Positions 1 through 7,674 of a DNA stretch of 64,000 bases are shown here, piece after piece. The first letter of the stretch is position 1, and each line of letters opens with the position of its first letter. Location of the stretch: contig JAHBYU010000001.1 in the NCBI GenBank assembly GCA_019635775.1, positions 62,001 through 126,000 on the forward strand, read 5' to 3'. The notes under the pieces were generated by a model. That model did no database searches, was not told where the DNA came from, and saw nothing but the letters and a program-made list of their open reading frames with translations. Origin of the DNA: Rhizobiaceae bacterium (GTDB lineage: Bacteria > Pseudomonadota > Alphaproteobacteria > Rhizobiales > Rhizobiaceae). Both the position numbers and the translations under genes were made by a program.

Positions 1-225
1 AAATACAATCAGCGCGGCCATCAGAAGCCGCAACAGCGTGAGCCACCACGGGCTCTGGTGGGGCGTCTCCTCCTTGCGCAGGACACGGGCAAGAATCCTC
101 AGCGGCGGAAACACTTCCGTCTGTGGCTTCGGGGGCGTCAGGCGCAGCAGCCACCAGATGACTGGCAGCGCGACCAGACCCCAAAGGATCGCTGGAAAGC
201 CGAAGCTAAGCGGCAGCCAGCTCAT
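1..225 (-). CDS. BatA/DUF4159-type membrane protein, N-terminal part (runs off the window)
   Basis: Only the first 75 codons lie inside the window. The translation begins MSWLPLSFGFPAILWGLVAL, followed by VIWWLLRLTPPKP and a second hydrophobic stretch near residues 62-75. This is the two-helix amino terminus of BatA-domain (aerotolerance regulator) proteins, which in Rhizobiales usually continue into a long DUF4159 protein. Its ATG overlaps the stop of the DUF58 gene (ATGA), so the two are translationally coupled. Families with this order (MoxR ATPase, DUF58, BatA-like) are linked to envelope integrity and chaperone-like metal insertion. The function here is inferred from order and the N-terminus only, because the diagnostic C-terminal domains are outside the window. 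Confidence 0.75.
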   Translation of the reverse strand, partial: MSWLPLSFGFPAILWGLVALPVIWWLLRLTPPKPQTEVFPPLRILARVLRKEETPHQSPWWLTLLRLLMAALIVF

Positions 226-1142
226 CGGCGCGCTCCCGCGGAATAACCGCCGGCTTCGGACGCCATTGCCATGTGAACGCGCACCAGCGCCTCGGAGGCC
301 AGGCGGTCGGTGTGATTGACCGTGTAGCTCCAGCCGAGGCGCTTGCACCAGCGCATCAGCTCCTCGCGACGCGCCGAATAGGCGAGGCGATAGTCGTCAC
401 GGATCGACTCGGCGCGACCCGCCGTCAGCCGCTCGCCAGTCTCTGGATCGGCGAACTCGGTACGGCCGGCATAGGGGAACGCTTCCTCGGCCGGATCGGC
501 CACTTCAATGAGATGGGCGCGCACGCCGTGACGTGCGAGAACGTCGAGCCAGGCCATGATCTCCTCGGGCGGATCGAGGAAATCGCTGCAAAGGATGATG
601 TCCGAGAAGCGGCGGATGCTCGAGAGGTCGGGGCGGGTTGGCAGTCCGGTGCTATGCGAGAGGCGGGATGCCAGCCTTTCCGCACCATTGCGGGCGGTGA
701 ACGGATCGGTGAGGCCCGGCCATGCGATGCGCTCGCCGCTGCGCGACAGGAGTTCGGCAAGCGCGAGGATCAGGACCAGTGCGCGCGACTCCTTCGATAC
801 AGTCGCGCCGGCTGACTTGTAGAGCATCGACGGCGAGGGATCGGCCCAGAGCCAGACCGTGTGGGCGGCTTCCCATTCGCGGTCCCGCACATAGGTATGG
901 TCGTCGCGGGCCGAACGCCGCCAATCGATGCGCGCCATGGCATCCCCCTCGACGAAGGGACGGAACTGCCAGAAATTCTCGCCAATGCCGCGTTTGCGCC
1001 GGCCGTGCCAACCACTGATGACGGTGTTGACGATGCGCCGTGCCTCGACGAGCAGGTCGGGCACCAGGGATGCGCGCATACGGCCACGCGCCAGCGCTTC
1101 GCTGGTGACGACGGGGGCGGTGGCTTCGCCGATGCGCGCCAT
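222..1142 (-). CDS. DUF58 domain-containing protein
   Basis: A 306-residue protein carrying the DUF58 signature around residues 49-80, with FRPFVEGD followed by RIDWRRSAR. After it comes a von Willebrand A-like fold with a MIDAS-type DPSPS motif near residues 101-105. Proteins of this family are the usual partners of MoxR AAA+ ATPases and are thought to present substrates or metal-loaded partners to them. It lies 43 bases downstream of the moxR-like gene and overlaps the following BatA-like gene by four bases, so all three are one operon. The ATG at 1142 gives MARIGEAT. The family is clear; the substrate is unknown. Confidence 0.9.
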   Translation of the reverse strand: MARIGEATAPVVTSEALARGRMRASLVPDLLVEARRIVNTVISGWHGRRKRGIGENFWQFRPFVEGDAMARIDWRRSARDDHTYVRDREWEAAHTVWLWADPSPSMLYKSAGATVSKESRALVLILALAELLSRSGERIAWPGLTDPFTARNGAERLASRLSHSTGLPTRPDLSSIRRFSDIILCSDFLDPPEEIMAWLDVLARHGVRAHLIEVADPAEEAFPYAGRTEFADPETGERLTAGRAESIRDDYRLAYSARREELMRWCKRLGWSYTVNHTDRLASEALVRVHMAMASEAGGYSAGARR

Positions 1143-1185
1143 CAGGGGCTCCTCGCGGCGCGAACGGCCATGTCCAGCGCCATCC

Positions 1186-2193
1186 TTAGCCTTGCGCCTT
1201 CACCAGCCCGGCTATCACGTCACGCACGGTCATGCCCTCGGCCCGCGCCGCAAAGGTGAGCGCCATGCGATGCTGGAGAACCGGTTCGGCAAGCGCATGC
1301 ACGTCATCGATCGACGGGGCGAGGCGACCATCGTAAAGGGCGCGGGCGCGTGCGCAGAGCGTGAGCGCCTGGCTCGCACGGGGACCCGGACCCCACGCGA
1401 CATGCTTGTCGGTGTCGGCGCTGCCCTGGCCGGGACGGGCCGAGCGAACAAGGCCGAGGATTGCCTCGACCACGCTTTCGGGCACCGGCATGCGGCGGAT
1501 AAGCGTCTGGATTTCCTTGAGGCGGGCCGGCGTAAGGACGTTCTCGGCCTTCGCCTCGTCCACGCCGGTGGTCTCGACGAGGATGCGGCGTTCGGCATCG
1601 ATCTCGGGATAGAGAATGTCGATCTGCATCAGGAAACGGTCCAACTGAGCTTCGGGCAGCGGGTATGTGCCTTCCTGCTCCAGCGGGTTCTGGGTCGCCA
1701 GCACGTGGAACGGGGACGGCAGGTCGTGCCGCGCGCCCGCAACCGTAACATGGTACTCCTGCATGGACTGAAGCAGCGCCGACTGCGTACGCGGGCTGGC
1801 GCGGTTGATTTCGTCGGCCATCAGGAGCTGGGCGAAGATCGGTCCGGGAATGAAGCGGAATGAGCGCTTGCCGTGATCGTCCTGCTCCATCACCTCGGAG
1901 CCGATGATGTCGGACGGCATAAGGTCGGGAGTGAACTGGATGCGGCGGGAGTCCAGCCCGAGCACCACGCCGAGCGTCTCGACAAGCTTCGTCTTTGCAA
2001 GGCCTGGAACACCGACGAGAAGGGCGTGCCCACCGGCCAGAAGGGCCACGAGGGTACGCTCAACCACGCTTTCCTGACCGAAGATGACCTTGCCCACCCC
2101 ATCCCTCACGCGGGAGATGTCGGCGAGCGCCTTTTCGGCCTGTGCCACCATCTCCTGCTCGCTGAGCGGGGCCTGCTTGATCATGATGCTCAT
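1186..2193 (-). CDS. MoxR family AAA+ ATPase
   Basis: A 335-residue AAA+ ATPase of the MoxR/RavA group. The Walker A loop GVPGLAKT lies near residues 61-68, Walker B LMADEIN near 124-130, and an arginine-finger and sensor region follows (TQNPLEQEGTYPLPEAQLDRF, about 170-190). MoxR proteins act as chaperones that remodel or activate partner proteins, often ones with von Willebrand A domains. That fits the DUF58 and BatA-like genes directly downstream. The ATG at 2193 is preceded by an AGGAG ribosome site at good spacing. It is the first gene of the leftward operon and is divergent from the DUF1285 gene. Confidence 0.93.
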   Translation of the reverse strand: MSIMIKQAPLSEQEMVAQAEKALADISRVRDGVGKVIFGQESVVERTLVALLAGGHALLVGVPGLAKTKLVETLGVVLGLDSRRIQFTPDLMPSDIIGSEVMEQDDHGKRSFRFIPGPIFAQLLMADEINRASPRTQSALLQSMQEYHVTVAGARHDLPSPFHVLATQNPLEQEGTYPLPEAQLDRFLMQIDILYPEIDAERRILVETTGVDEAKAENVLTPARLKEIQTLIRRMPVPESVVEAILGLVRSARPGQGSADTDKHVAWGPGPRASQALTLCARARALYDGRLAPSIDDVHALAEPVLQHRMALTFAARAEGMTVRDVIAGLVKAQG

Positions 2194-2359
2194 GCGGAAC
2201 TCCTGAAAGTCCTAACCCGGTGCGGTCATCCTCATGGAGGCGACCTCCCGGCAGTATTCCGCAAATGGGCGGTAAAATCGACCTTTTGCGGCAGGTTTGG
2301 GTGAACTTAAATCACGCCCTGCGGCTGACAAGCGAAACAACAGTGACTATTTCGTGACC

Positions 2360-2989
2360 ATGACTGATCACAACAATTCTACCGACACCGGTCTTGCCGC
2401 AGCCACGGACGCGGCCGGACTTACCGCGCTCATCTCACGCGCGACCCGCGCGGGCAAGGGACTGCCGCCGGTCGAGAGATGGAATCCGGACTTCTGCGGC
2501 GACCTCGACATGGAAATCAGGGCCGACGGAACGTGGTTCTATCTGGGCACGCCGATCGGACGCATGCCGCTGGTGCAACTGTTTTCCACGGTGCTGCGGA
2601 AGGATGCCGATGGCAAGACCTATCTGGTGACGCCCGTCGAGAAGGTGGGCATAAGGGTCGTCGATGCGCCGTTCGTTGCCGTGGAGATGGACGTTTCAGG
2701 GCAAGGCGCGGCACAGGTCATCACGTTCCGCACCAATGTAGGCGATGTCGTGGAGGCAGGGCCGGCCAATCCGCTGCGGTTCGTGGACGAGGACGAAACA
2801 GGCGGGCTGAAGCCCTATGTGCTGGTCAGGGGCAGGCTGGAAGCGCTGCTGGCGCGACCGGTGATGTACGAACTGGTCGGGCATGGCGAGGAAATCGAGG
2901 TGAATGGAGAGGTCATGTTCGCCGTGCGCTCCAACGGGGTGACGTTTCCGATCATGCCGGCGGCAAGGCTGGAGCGGCTGACTGCATGA
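2360..2989 (+). CDS. DUF1285 domain-containing protein
   Basis: A 209-residue protein of the DUF1285 family, typical of alphaproteobacteria. Characteristic stretches are ERWNPDFCGDLDMEI, then the DGTWFYLGTPIGR and FSTVLRKD region in the first half. The frame is open from a TTG at 2297, but the ATG at 2360 (MTDHNN) is preferred because the upstream part looks non-coding. The stop overlaps the start of the Nudix gene (ATGA at 2986-2989), making it the head of a coupled three-gene unit. No enzymatic activity is established for the family; structures show a PH-like and a beta domain. Its link to CoA or tRNA metabolism rests on neighbourhood only. Confidence 0.88.
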   Translation: MTDHNNSTDTGLAAATDAAGLTALISRATRAGKGLPPVERWNPDFCGDLDMEIRADGTWFYLGTPIGRMPLVQLFSTVLRKDADGKTYLVTPVEKVGIRVVDAPFVAVEMDVSGQGAAQVITFRTNVGDVVEAGPANPLRFVDEDETGGLKPYVLVRGRLEALLARPVMYELVGHGEEIEVNGEVMFAVRSNGVTFPIMPAARLERLTA

Positions 2990-3621
2990 GGCCGGACACA
3001 ATAGTGCGACCCTTTTCCGCCGAGGATTTCCGCCGTCGCGCGCTGATCGAGCGCGGACCGCATGAGAATTTCGATTATGGCGACCACAGCTTCAATCCCG
3101 GCCATCCGCGCGTGACGGGACAAAGGACGCTGCGCGATGCGGCCGTGCTGATTCCCGTCGTCGATCACGGGACCGAGGCAAGTGTCATCTTGACCAAGCG
3201 GGCTGAGACGCTTTCCGACCACAAAGGTCAGGTGGCCTTTCCAGGCGGGCGGATCGACCCAACCGACGTGTCGCCGGAGGCGGCAGCGCTGCGCGAGGCC
3301 GAGGAGGAGATCGGTCTCGACCCCGGCCATGTCGAAGTGATCACGCGCATGCCCGACTACGTCTCCGGCAGCGGCTACCGGATAGCGCCAGTGCTTTCGA
3401 TCGTGCGCCCCGGCTTTCAACTGACGATCAATCCGCACGAGGTCGACGCCGCTTTCGAGGTGCCGCTGAGTTTCCTGATGAATCCGGCAAACCACGCGCG
3501 TGAAAGCCGGGAATTCAACAAGCAGCTCTGGACCTACTACGACATGCCCTTTGGCGGACAACGCATTTGGGGCGTGACGGCGGGCATCATCCGGACGCTC
3601 TATGAAAGGCTTTACCTGTGA
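2986..3621 (+). CDS. CoA pyrophosphatase-type Nudix hydrolase
   Basis: A 211-residue Nudix hydrolase. The Nudix box spans about residues 87-112 (GGRID..., then LREAEEEIGLD) with the catalytic glutamates REAEEE. It is preceded by ILTKRAETLSDHKGQVAFPGG, the extra motif that marks the NudL/UPF0035 CoA diphosphatases, which split CoA into phosphopantetheine and 3',5'-ADP. The ATG overlaps the DUF1285 stop and its own stop overlaps the GTG of the CCA-adding enzyme. Translation of the three genes is therefore coupled. The assignment to CoA substrates follows from the family motif and is not proven by sequence alone. Confidence 0.92.
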   Translation: MRPDTIVRPFSAEDFRRRALIERGPHENFDYGDHSFNPGHPRVTGQRTLRDAAVLIPVVDHGTEASVILTKRAETLSDHKGQVAFPGGRIDPTDVSPEAAALREAEEEIGLDPGHVEVITRMPDYVSGSGYRIAPVLSIVRPGFQLTINPHEVDAAFEVPLSFLMNPANHARESREFNKQLWTYYDMPFGGQRIWGVTAGIIRTLYERLYL

Positions 3622-4880
3622 GCGGAGCATCGATTGCCGGTGCCGAATGGCTGCAGGAGCCAGCTTTGCAGAAACTGCTGGGCATACTCAACACGGACGG
3701 CGAAGAGGCACGTATCGCTGGCGGCGCAGTGCGCAACGCGTTGCTGGGGGAGGCGGTGGCCGACGTAGACATCGCAACGACATGCGTGCCCGACGAGACA
3801 AGACGCCGTGCGGAAACGGCAGGATTCAGGGTCGCTCCGACCGGGATCGAGCACGGCACGTTGACCATTGTCGCCGAGGGTGTGGGGCATGAGGTCACAA
3901 CGCTGCGCGCGGACGTCGAAACGGATGGCCGGCGCGCGAAGGTGGTGTTCGGACGCGACTGGAAGGCGGATGCCGAGCGGCGGGATTTCACCATAAACGC
4001 GCTCTATGCGAACGCGGACGGGAGCATCGTGGATCTTGTCGGCGGGCTTGCCGACCTTGAGAGCCGAACTCTGCGCTTCATCGGCGATGCCGAGGCGAGG
4101 ATCAGGGAAGATTACCTGCGCATCCTGAGGTTTTTCCGCTTCTTCGCATGGTACGGCAGGGGGCGGCCCGACTCAGAAGGGCTGAAGGCCTGCGCGCGCC
4201 TGAAGGACGGGCTGGATAGGCTGTCGGCGGAGCGTGTCTGGACGGAACTGAGGAAACTGCTTTCGGCTCCTGATCCGTCCCGCTCGCTGCTCTGGATGCG
4301 ACAGGCCGGCGTGCTGACGAAGGTTTTGCCGGAAAGCGAGAAATGGGGCATCGACGCCATCCACGGGCTGGTCAAGGCCGAAGGCGATCTCGGCTGGAGT
4401 GCAGATCCGCTGCTGAGGCTTGAGGCAATGGTGCCGCCCGACGGCGAGCGCCTGAAAGGACTGGCCGAACGATTGAGACTATCCAACGCGGAGGCCTCGA
4501 GGCTGGCGGATTGGGCCGGTTCGGCGAAGATCGGTTCGAAAGCAACGGAAAGCGAGCTTGCGAAAAGACTGTATCGTGAAGGACGGGAGCCGCTGCTCGA
4601 CCGGATCAGGCTGGCCATGGCATCTGCCAGAGCACGCGCGGTCACGGAAGACGACGCATTGGTCGAAGCGGGCGGCTATGCGAGGCTTTTCAAATTCGCG
4701 CAGGCGTGGGAAACGCCTGTATTTCCGCTTAAGGGCTCGGATATGCAGGCAATCGGCATGCAGCCGGGGCCGGAAATGGGAAAGCTGCTGAAACGCCTCG
4801 AGGACGAGTGGATCGAATCCGGTTTCCGGCTAGATGGCGGCGCGCTCCTCGAACGCGCCGCGGCGTATTTTTCGAAATAG
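3618..4880 (+). CDS. cca: CCA-adding tRNA nucleotidyltransferase / poly(A) polymerase family
   Basis: A 420-residue class II nucleotidyltransferase. The N-terminal head shows GGAVRN near residues 35-40 and the catalytic D49-V-D51 pair, followed by the RRDFTINAL motif near residue 120, then an RNA- and SrmB-binding neck. It adds or repairs the 3' CCA of tRNAs. In alphaproteobacteria one such enzyme generally serves this role. The start is a GTG overlapping the stop of the Nudix gene (GTGA). The length is normal for the short alphaproteobacterial form without an HD domain. It is the last gene of the 2360-4880 unit. Confidence 0.93.
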   Translation: MSGASIAGAEWLQEPALQKLLGILNTDGEEARIAGGAVRNALLGEAVADVDIATTCVPDETRRRAETAGFRVAPTGIEHGTLTIVAEGVGHEVTTLRADVETDGRRAKVVFGRDWKADAERRDFTINALYANADGSIVDLVGGLADLESRTLRFIGDAEARIREDYLRILRFFRFFAWYGRGRPDSEGLKACARLKDGLDRLSAERVWTELRKLLSAPDPSRSLLWMRQAGVLTKVLPESEKWGIDAIHGLVKAEGDLGWSADPLLRLEAMVPPDGERLKGLAERLRLSNAEASRLADWAGSAKIGSKATESELAKRLYREGREPLLDRIRLAMASARARAVTEDDALVEAGGYARLFKFAQAWETPVFPLKGSDMQAIGMQPGPEMGKLLKRLEDEWIESGFRLDGGALLERAAAYFSK

Positions 4881-4936
4881 CCGAAACCGGCAGCCAATTT
4901 TTCGCTGGCACGGAGCCGGCTCCATCGTGCTGTTGG

Positions 4937-5122
4937 TCAGGCCGCGCTGCGGACCTTCTCGATACGCGAGCGAATGGCCTCGACCATCGTCTCACGAATG
5001 ACCGTCTCGCCATGCGTCTGGCGCATGTGTTCGGCGGCGCGGCGGATGATCTCGGCTTCCTCTTCGTGGCGCGTATGCCAATCGCAACCTGGCACCAGCG
5101 AGCCGCAATGGAATTCCTTCAT
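4937..5122 (-). CDS. DUF1059 family small protein
   Basis: A 61-residue protein, MKEFHCGSLVPGCDW..., with the family pattern: an early cysteine (C6), then GC(D/N) at 12-14 and a helical tail rich in Glu, His and Arg (EEEAEIIRRAAEHMRQTHGE). DUF1059 proteins are small cytoplasmic proteins of unknown function. It is transcribed in the same direction as hemF, 94 bases downstream of its stop. An adequate ribosome site, GGAGGAAG, precedes the ATG. The two cysteines could bind a metal, but this is only a guess. Confidence 0.8.
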   Translation of the reverse strand: MKEFHCGSLVPGCDWHTRHEEEAEIIRRAAEHMRQTHGETVIRETMVEAIRSRIEKVRSAA

Positions 5123-5216
5123 CGCTTCCTCCGTTTTCTAAGTTTCTTACTCGTTGCCGAGGCCGCGACCATAGCACGAAATGCGGACAAAAGGTGATTT
5201 CTCTTCAGAATCTGAA

Positions 5217-6131
5217 TCACGGCCACTTCACCGTCGGTGGCAGGCTGGACAGAATGGAAACGACGTTGCCGCCGGTTTTCAACCCGAAGATGGTGCCACG
5301 ATCGTGGAGCAGGTTGAATTCGGCGTAGCGGCCACGGCGGACGAGTTGCTCCTCGCGATCTGCCTCGGTCCACGGTTCGTTGAAGTTCAGGCGGACGATC
5401 TGGTCATAGATGGAAAGAAACGAACGGCCGACGTCCTGCACGAAGGCGAAATCGGCTTCCCATCCACCCTTCTCTTCCGGTGAATGTTGCCAGTCGAAGA
5501 ACGTGCCGCCGATGCCGCGCGGTTCGTTGCGGTGGGGCAGGAAGAAATATTCGTCGCACCACTTCTTCAGGCGCGGATAGTCCACGACGGTCGAATGGCG
5601 CTCGCAGCTTTCGCGCATCGCGTCATGGAATGCGATCGTATCGGGATCGGTCTGAACGCGGCGGCGGTCGAGCACGGGTGTCAGGTCCGCGCCGCCGCCG
5701 AACCACCAGCGCGACGTGACCACCATGCGCGTGTTCATGTGCACGGCAGGTACATTCGGGTTCCAGGGATGGACGATCAAAGAGATGCCGGAAGCCCAGA
5801 AACGCGGGTCCTCCTCCGCGCCGGGGATCTGCTTGCGAAACTCGGGCGAGAACTCGCCGTGAACGGTCGATGTATGGACGCCGGCCTTTTCGAAGACGCG
5901 GCCATGCAGCATCGACATCGTGCCGCCACCGCCCTTTCCTTCATCGCGCTGCCAGGGAGTGCGTTCGAAGCGGCCGGGAGAGAGGTGGACGTGCGGGCCG
6001 GCGACGTCGTCTTCCATGCGCTCGAAGGCGGTGCAGATCGTATCCTGCAGCGTCTCGAACCATTCACGGGCGCGCTGCTTGCGGTCTTCGATGTCGGCAG
6101 GCAATCCGGCCGGTATGTCTGGACGTTCCAT
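5217..6131 (-). CDS. hemF: Oxygen-dependent coproporphyrinogen III oxidase
   Basis: A 304-residue protein with the HemF hallmarks: [19 protein letters not shown] in the first third, [23 protein letters not shown] in the middle, and [19 protein letters not shown] near the C-terminus. The enzyme carries out the aerobic oxidative decarboxylation of coproporphyrinogen III to protoporphyrinogen IX in haem synthesis. The length matches the family. It is divergent from the small gene at 6217. I saw no clear Fnr-type TTGAT-N4-ATCAA box in the short upstream region. Confidence 0.97.
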   Translation of the reverse strand: MERPDIPAGLPADIEDRKQRAREWFETLQDTICTAFERMEDDVAGPHVHLSPGRFERTPWQRDEGKGGGGTMSMLHGRVFEKAGVHTSTVHGEFSPEFRKQIPGAEEDPRFWASGISLIVHPWNPNVPAVHMNTRMVVTSRWWFGGGADLTPVLDRRRVQTDPDTIAFHDAMRESCERHSTVVDYPRLKKWCDEYFFLPHRNEPRGIGGTFFDWQHSPEEKGGWEADFAFVQDVGRSFLSIYDQIVRLNFNEPWTEADREEQLVRRGRYAEFNLLHDRGTIFGLKTGGNVVSILSSLPPTVKWP

Positions 6132-6216
6132 CGTTCAGCCCGCCAATTGGACAAATGACTCGTATTTTCGTGGGCGTTCCCTAATCTGTTTGCCGCAAGG
6201 GTCAAGGAGTCCGTGC

Positions 6217-6474
6217 ATGCGTACGCCGGCAAGACCATCGCTCGATGGCCTGAAAAGGCGGCTGGAGCGCTCCCGCGCGGAACGTGAAAGGCTGCCCAGG
6301 GACGGCTTCCTGCGGGAAACCTTCGTGCTTCCCCGCCCGGAGGCGCGCGACAAGGCGCGCGAATGGTTCGACCGATGGCCGAAACAGGCCTACTGGACAG
6401 AGATCGAAAGCTGGTTCGAGCGGCCCGGCGACGTCATAGAGTTCACCATCCGCAGGCTGCCGGCGGCGGATTGA
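6217..6474 (+). CDS. Small conserved hypothetical protein
   Basis: An 85-residue basic protein starting MRTPARPSLDGLKRRLERSR and ending in the aromatic segment YWTEIESWFERPGDVIEFTIRR. I recognise no named domain. The ATG at 6217 has an AAGGAG site (6203-6208) at ideal spacing, which is the main support for a real gene. The open frame extends further upstream, across hemF, but that part is antisense to hemF. It is divergent from hemF and convergent with trmL, four bases away. The first half should be a charged helix. Function unknown. Confidence 0.7.
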   Translation: MRTPARPSLDGLKRRLERSRAERERLPRDGFLRETFVLPRPEARDKAREWFDRWPKQAYWTEIESWFERPGDVIEFTIRRLPAAD

Positions 6475-6478
6475 AAGC

Positions 6479-6934
6479 TCACCCCAGTTGCCGCATCGCT
6501 TCGCCCGCGACCATCGCGGCCGCAAGCGCGAGATTGAGGCTGCGACCTCCACCGGGCATCGGAATCAGCAGACGGGCATCAGCCATTTCGTGCACGTGAT
6601 CGGGCACGCCTGCCGATTCGCGCCCGAACAGCAGGACGTCGTCGTCGGTGAACGAAAACTTCGTATAGGGCTGGGTTGCCTTCGTCGAAAGCAGCACAAG
6701 CCGCCGCCGGTCAATGCGCCTCCAGTCATTGAAGCGGTCGAAGTCGACGTGCCGGGTCAGCGCAGCCATCTCCAGATAATCCATGCCGGCGCGCCTGAGA
6801 TTGCGGTCGGAGAGATCGAAGCCGGCGGGCTCGATGATGTCTACGCCGGCCCCGAGACAGGCCGCCATGCGCAGGATGGTCCCCGTGTTTCCGGCGATGT
6901 CGGGCTGGTAGAGCGCTATGCGGAAGGTTGCCAA
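6479..6934 (-). CDS. trmL: tRNA (cytidine(34)-2'-O)-methyltransferase, SPOUT class
   Basis: A SPOUT methyltransferase of the TrmL/CspR group, which 2'-O-methylates the wobble nucleotide of tRNA-Leu isoacceptors in E. coli. Visible motifs are ALYQPDIAGNTGTILRMAACLG at the N-terminus, LLFGRESAGVP near residue 100, and the knot-forming IPM..GRSLNLALAAAMV near the C-terminus. The reading frame is open from a GTG at 6970, but family members begin close to the RIALYQPD segment. I therefore chose the TTG at 6934, which has GGGG eight bases upstream; a GTG at 6943 is also possible. In many alphaproteobacteria this gene lies close to petABC, as here. Confidence 0.9.
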   Translation of the reverse strand: MATFRIALYQPDIAGNTGTILRMAACLGAGVDIIEPAGFDLSDRNLRRAGMDYLEMAALTRHVDFDRFNDWRRIDRRRLVLLSTKATQPYTKFSFTDDDVLLFGRESAGVPDHVHEMADARLLIPMPGGGRSLNLALAAAMVAGEAMRQLG

Positions 6935-7071
6935 GCGGCGCACCCCAAATCTGCGTTGCAACTTGGCCACAGTTGTCAGGAGAGCGGTCCCTGACGAACA
7001 TTCGCGGTGGCTTTCATAGGCGAATGGGCCTATAGGCGCGCAACTGTCAACTCGAACCAGCGGAGGCGGAT

Positions 7072-7128
7072 ATGGAATTCATGATGGCCGTAGATATCCA
7101 CCGCCCCACCCGATGGGGTTTCGCCTGA
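7072..7128 (+). CDS. Possible 18-codon leader peptide ORF
   Basis: A short ORF, MEFMMAVDIHRPTRWGFA, with a strong GGAGG site five bases before its ATG. It is followed at once by GC-rich arms CCGCCC (7101-7106) and GGGCGG (7129-7134) that can pair, while CCCC and GGGG inside can pair alternatively. This resembles an attenuator leader, but no run of one amino acid codon is present. It is tentative, and is offered because nothing else explains the 6971-7219 interval. Confidence 0.2.
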   Translation: MEFMMAVDIHRPTRWGFA

Positions 7129-7219
7129 GGGCGGAATCGGTTCGACGCTTTAGACATATCCCGAAAGCCGATCGCGATTTCCACCGGAACCCAGTCACGG
7201 TTCTTCAAGGTTTTTCGCG

Positions 7220-7633
7220 ATGTTTTTCTTTTCCAAGCGCATTCGGCGCGATCCATACAGAATAGACCTATCCGAAGCCGACAAGCCGATCCGGCTGGAC
7301 GAAGCACGTCTGGAAGCCTGGGCGCTGGCGCTCGGACAGCGACGTGAAACGCGCCGTCCCGCGTTCAGGCCGCATCGCGGGCAATTGCCCGACGTGGACT
7401 TTTCGCAGGTCGTCCGGGTCCGTCGGGCTGGCCTGATCGCAGGCTTCTTCCGCTGGCTGCTCGGTGACAACGCGGACGACGATGCCGCTGGTGCAACGGC
7501 TGGAGCCGATGCGGCCCTCGGCGAGGGCAGGCGGAAACCCTATGTATGGCTCGTCGAGACCGATGCGGATGCTATCCGGCCCAAGGAGCCGAAGTCCTAC
7601 AACAGCAAGCTGAACGGCAACCGGGCCGCCTGA
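7220..7633 (+). CDS. Conserved hypothetical protein
   Basis: A 137-residue protein beginning MFFFSKRIRRDPYRIDLSEADKP. It is rich in Arg in the first half and has an Asp/Ala-rich linker (DNADDDAAGATAGADAAL) before a C-terminal KPYVWLVETDADAIRPKEPKSYNSKL. There is no signal peptide and no clear transmembrane helix, although AGLIAGFFRWLLG (about residues 71-83) could associate with membrane. I recognise no domain. It sits 41 bases ahead of the ABC exporter pair on the same strand and may be cotranscribed with it. Codon use resembles the flanking genes, which supports it being real. Confidence 0.65.
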   Translation: MFFFSKRIRRDPYRIDLSEADKPIRLDEARLEAWALALGQRRETRRPAFRPHRGQLPDVDFSQVVRVRRAGLIAGFFRWLLGDNADDDAAGATAGADAALGEGRRKPYVWLVETDADAIRPKEPKSYNSKLNGNRAA

Positions 7634-7674
7634 GCGGCGGTCTGGTCCAATGACAAATTTGAAAGACCGAATGC

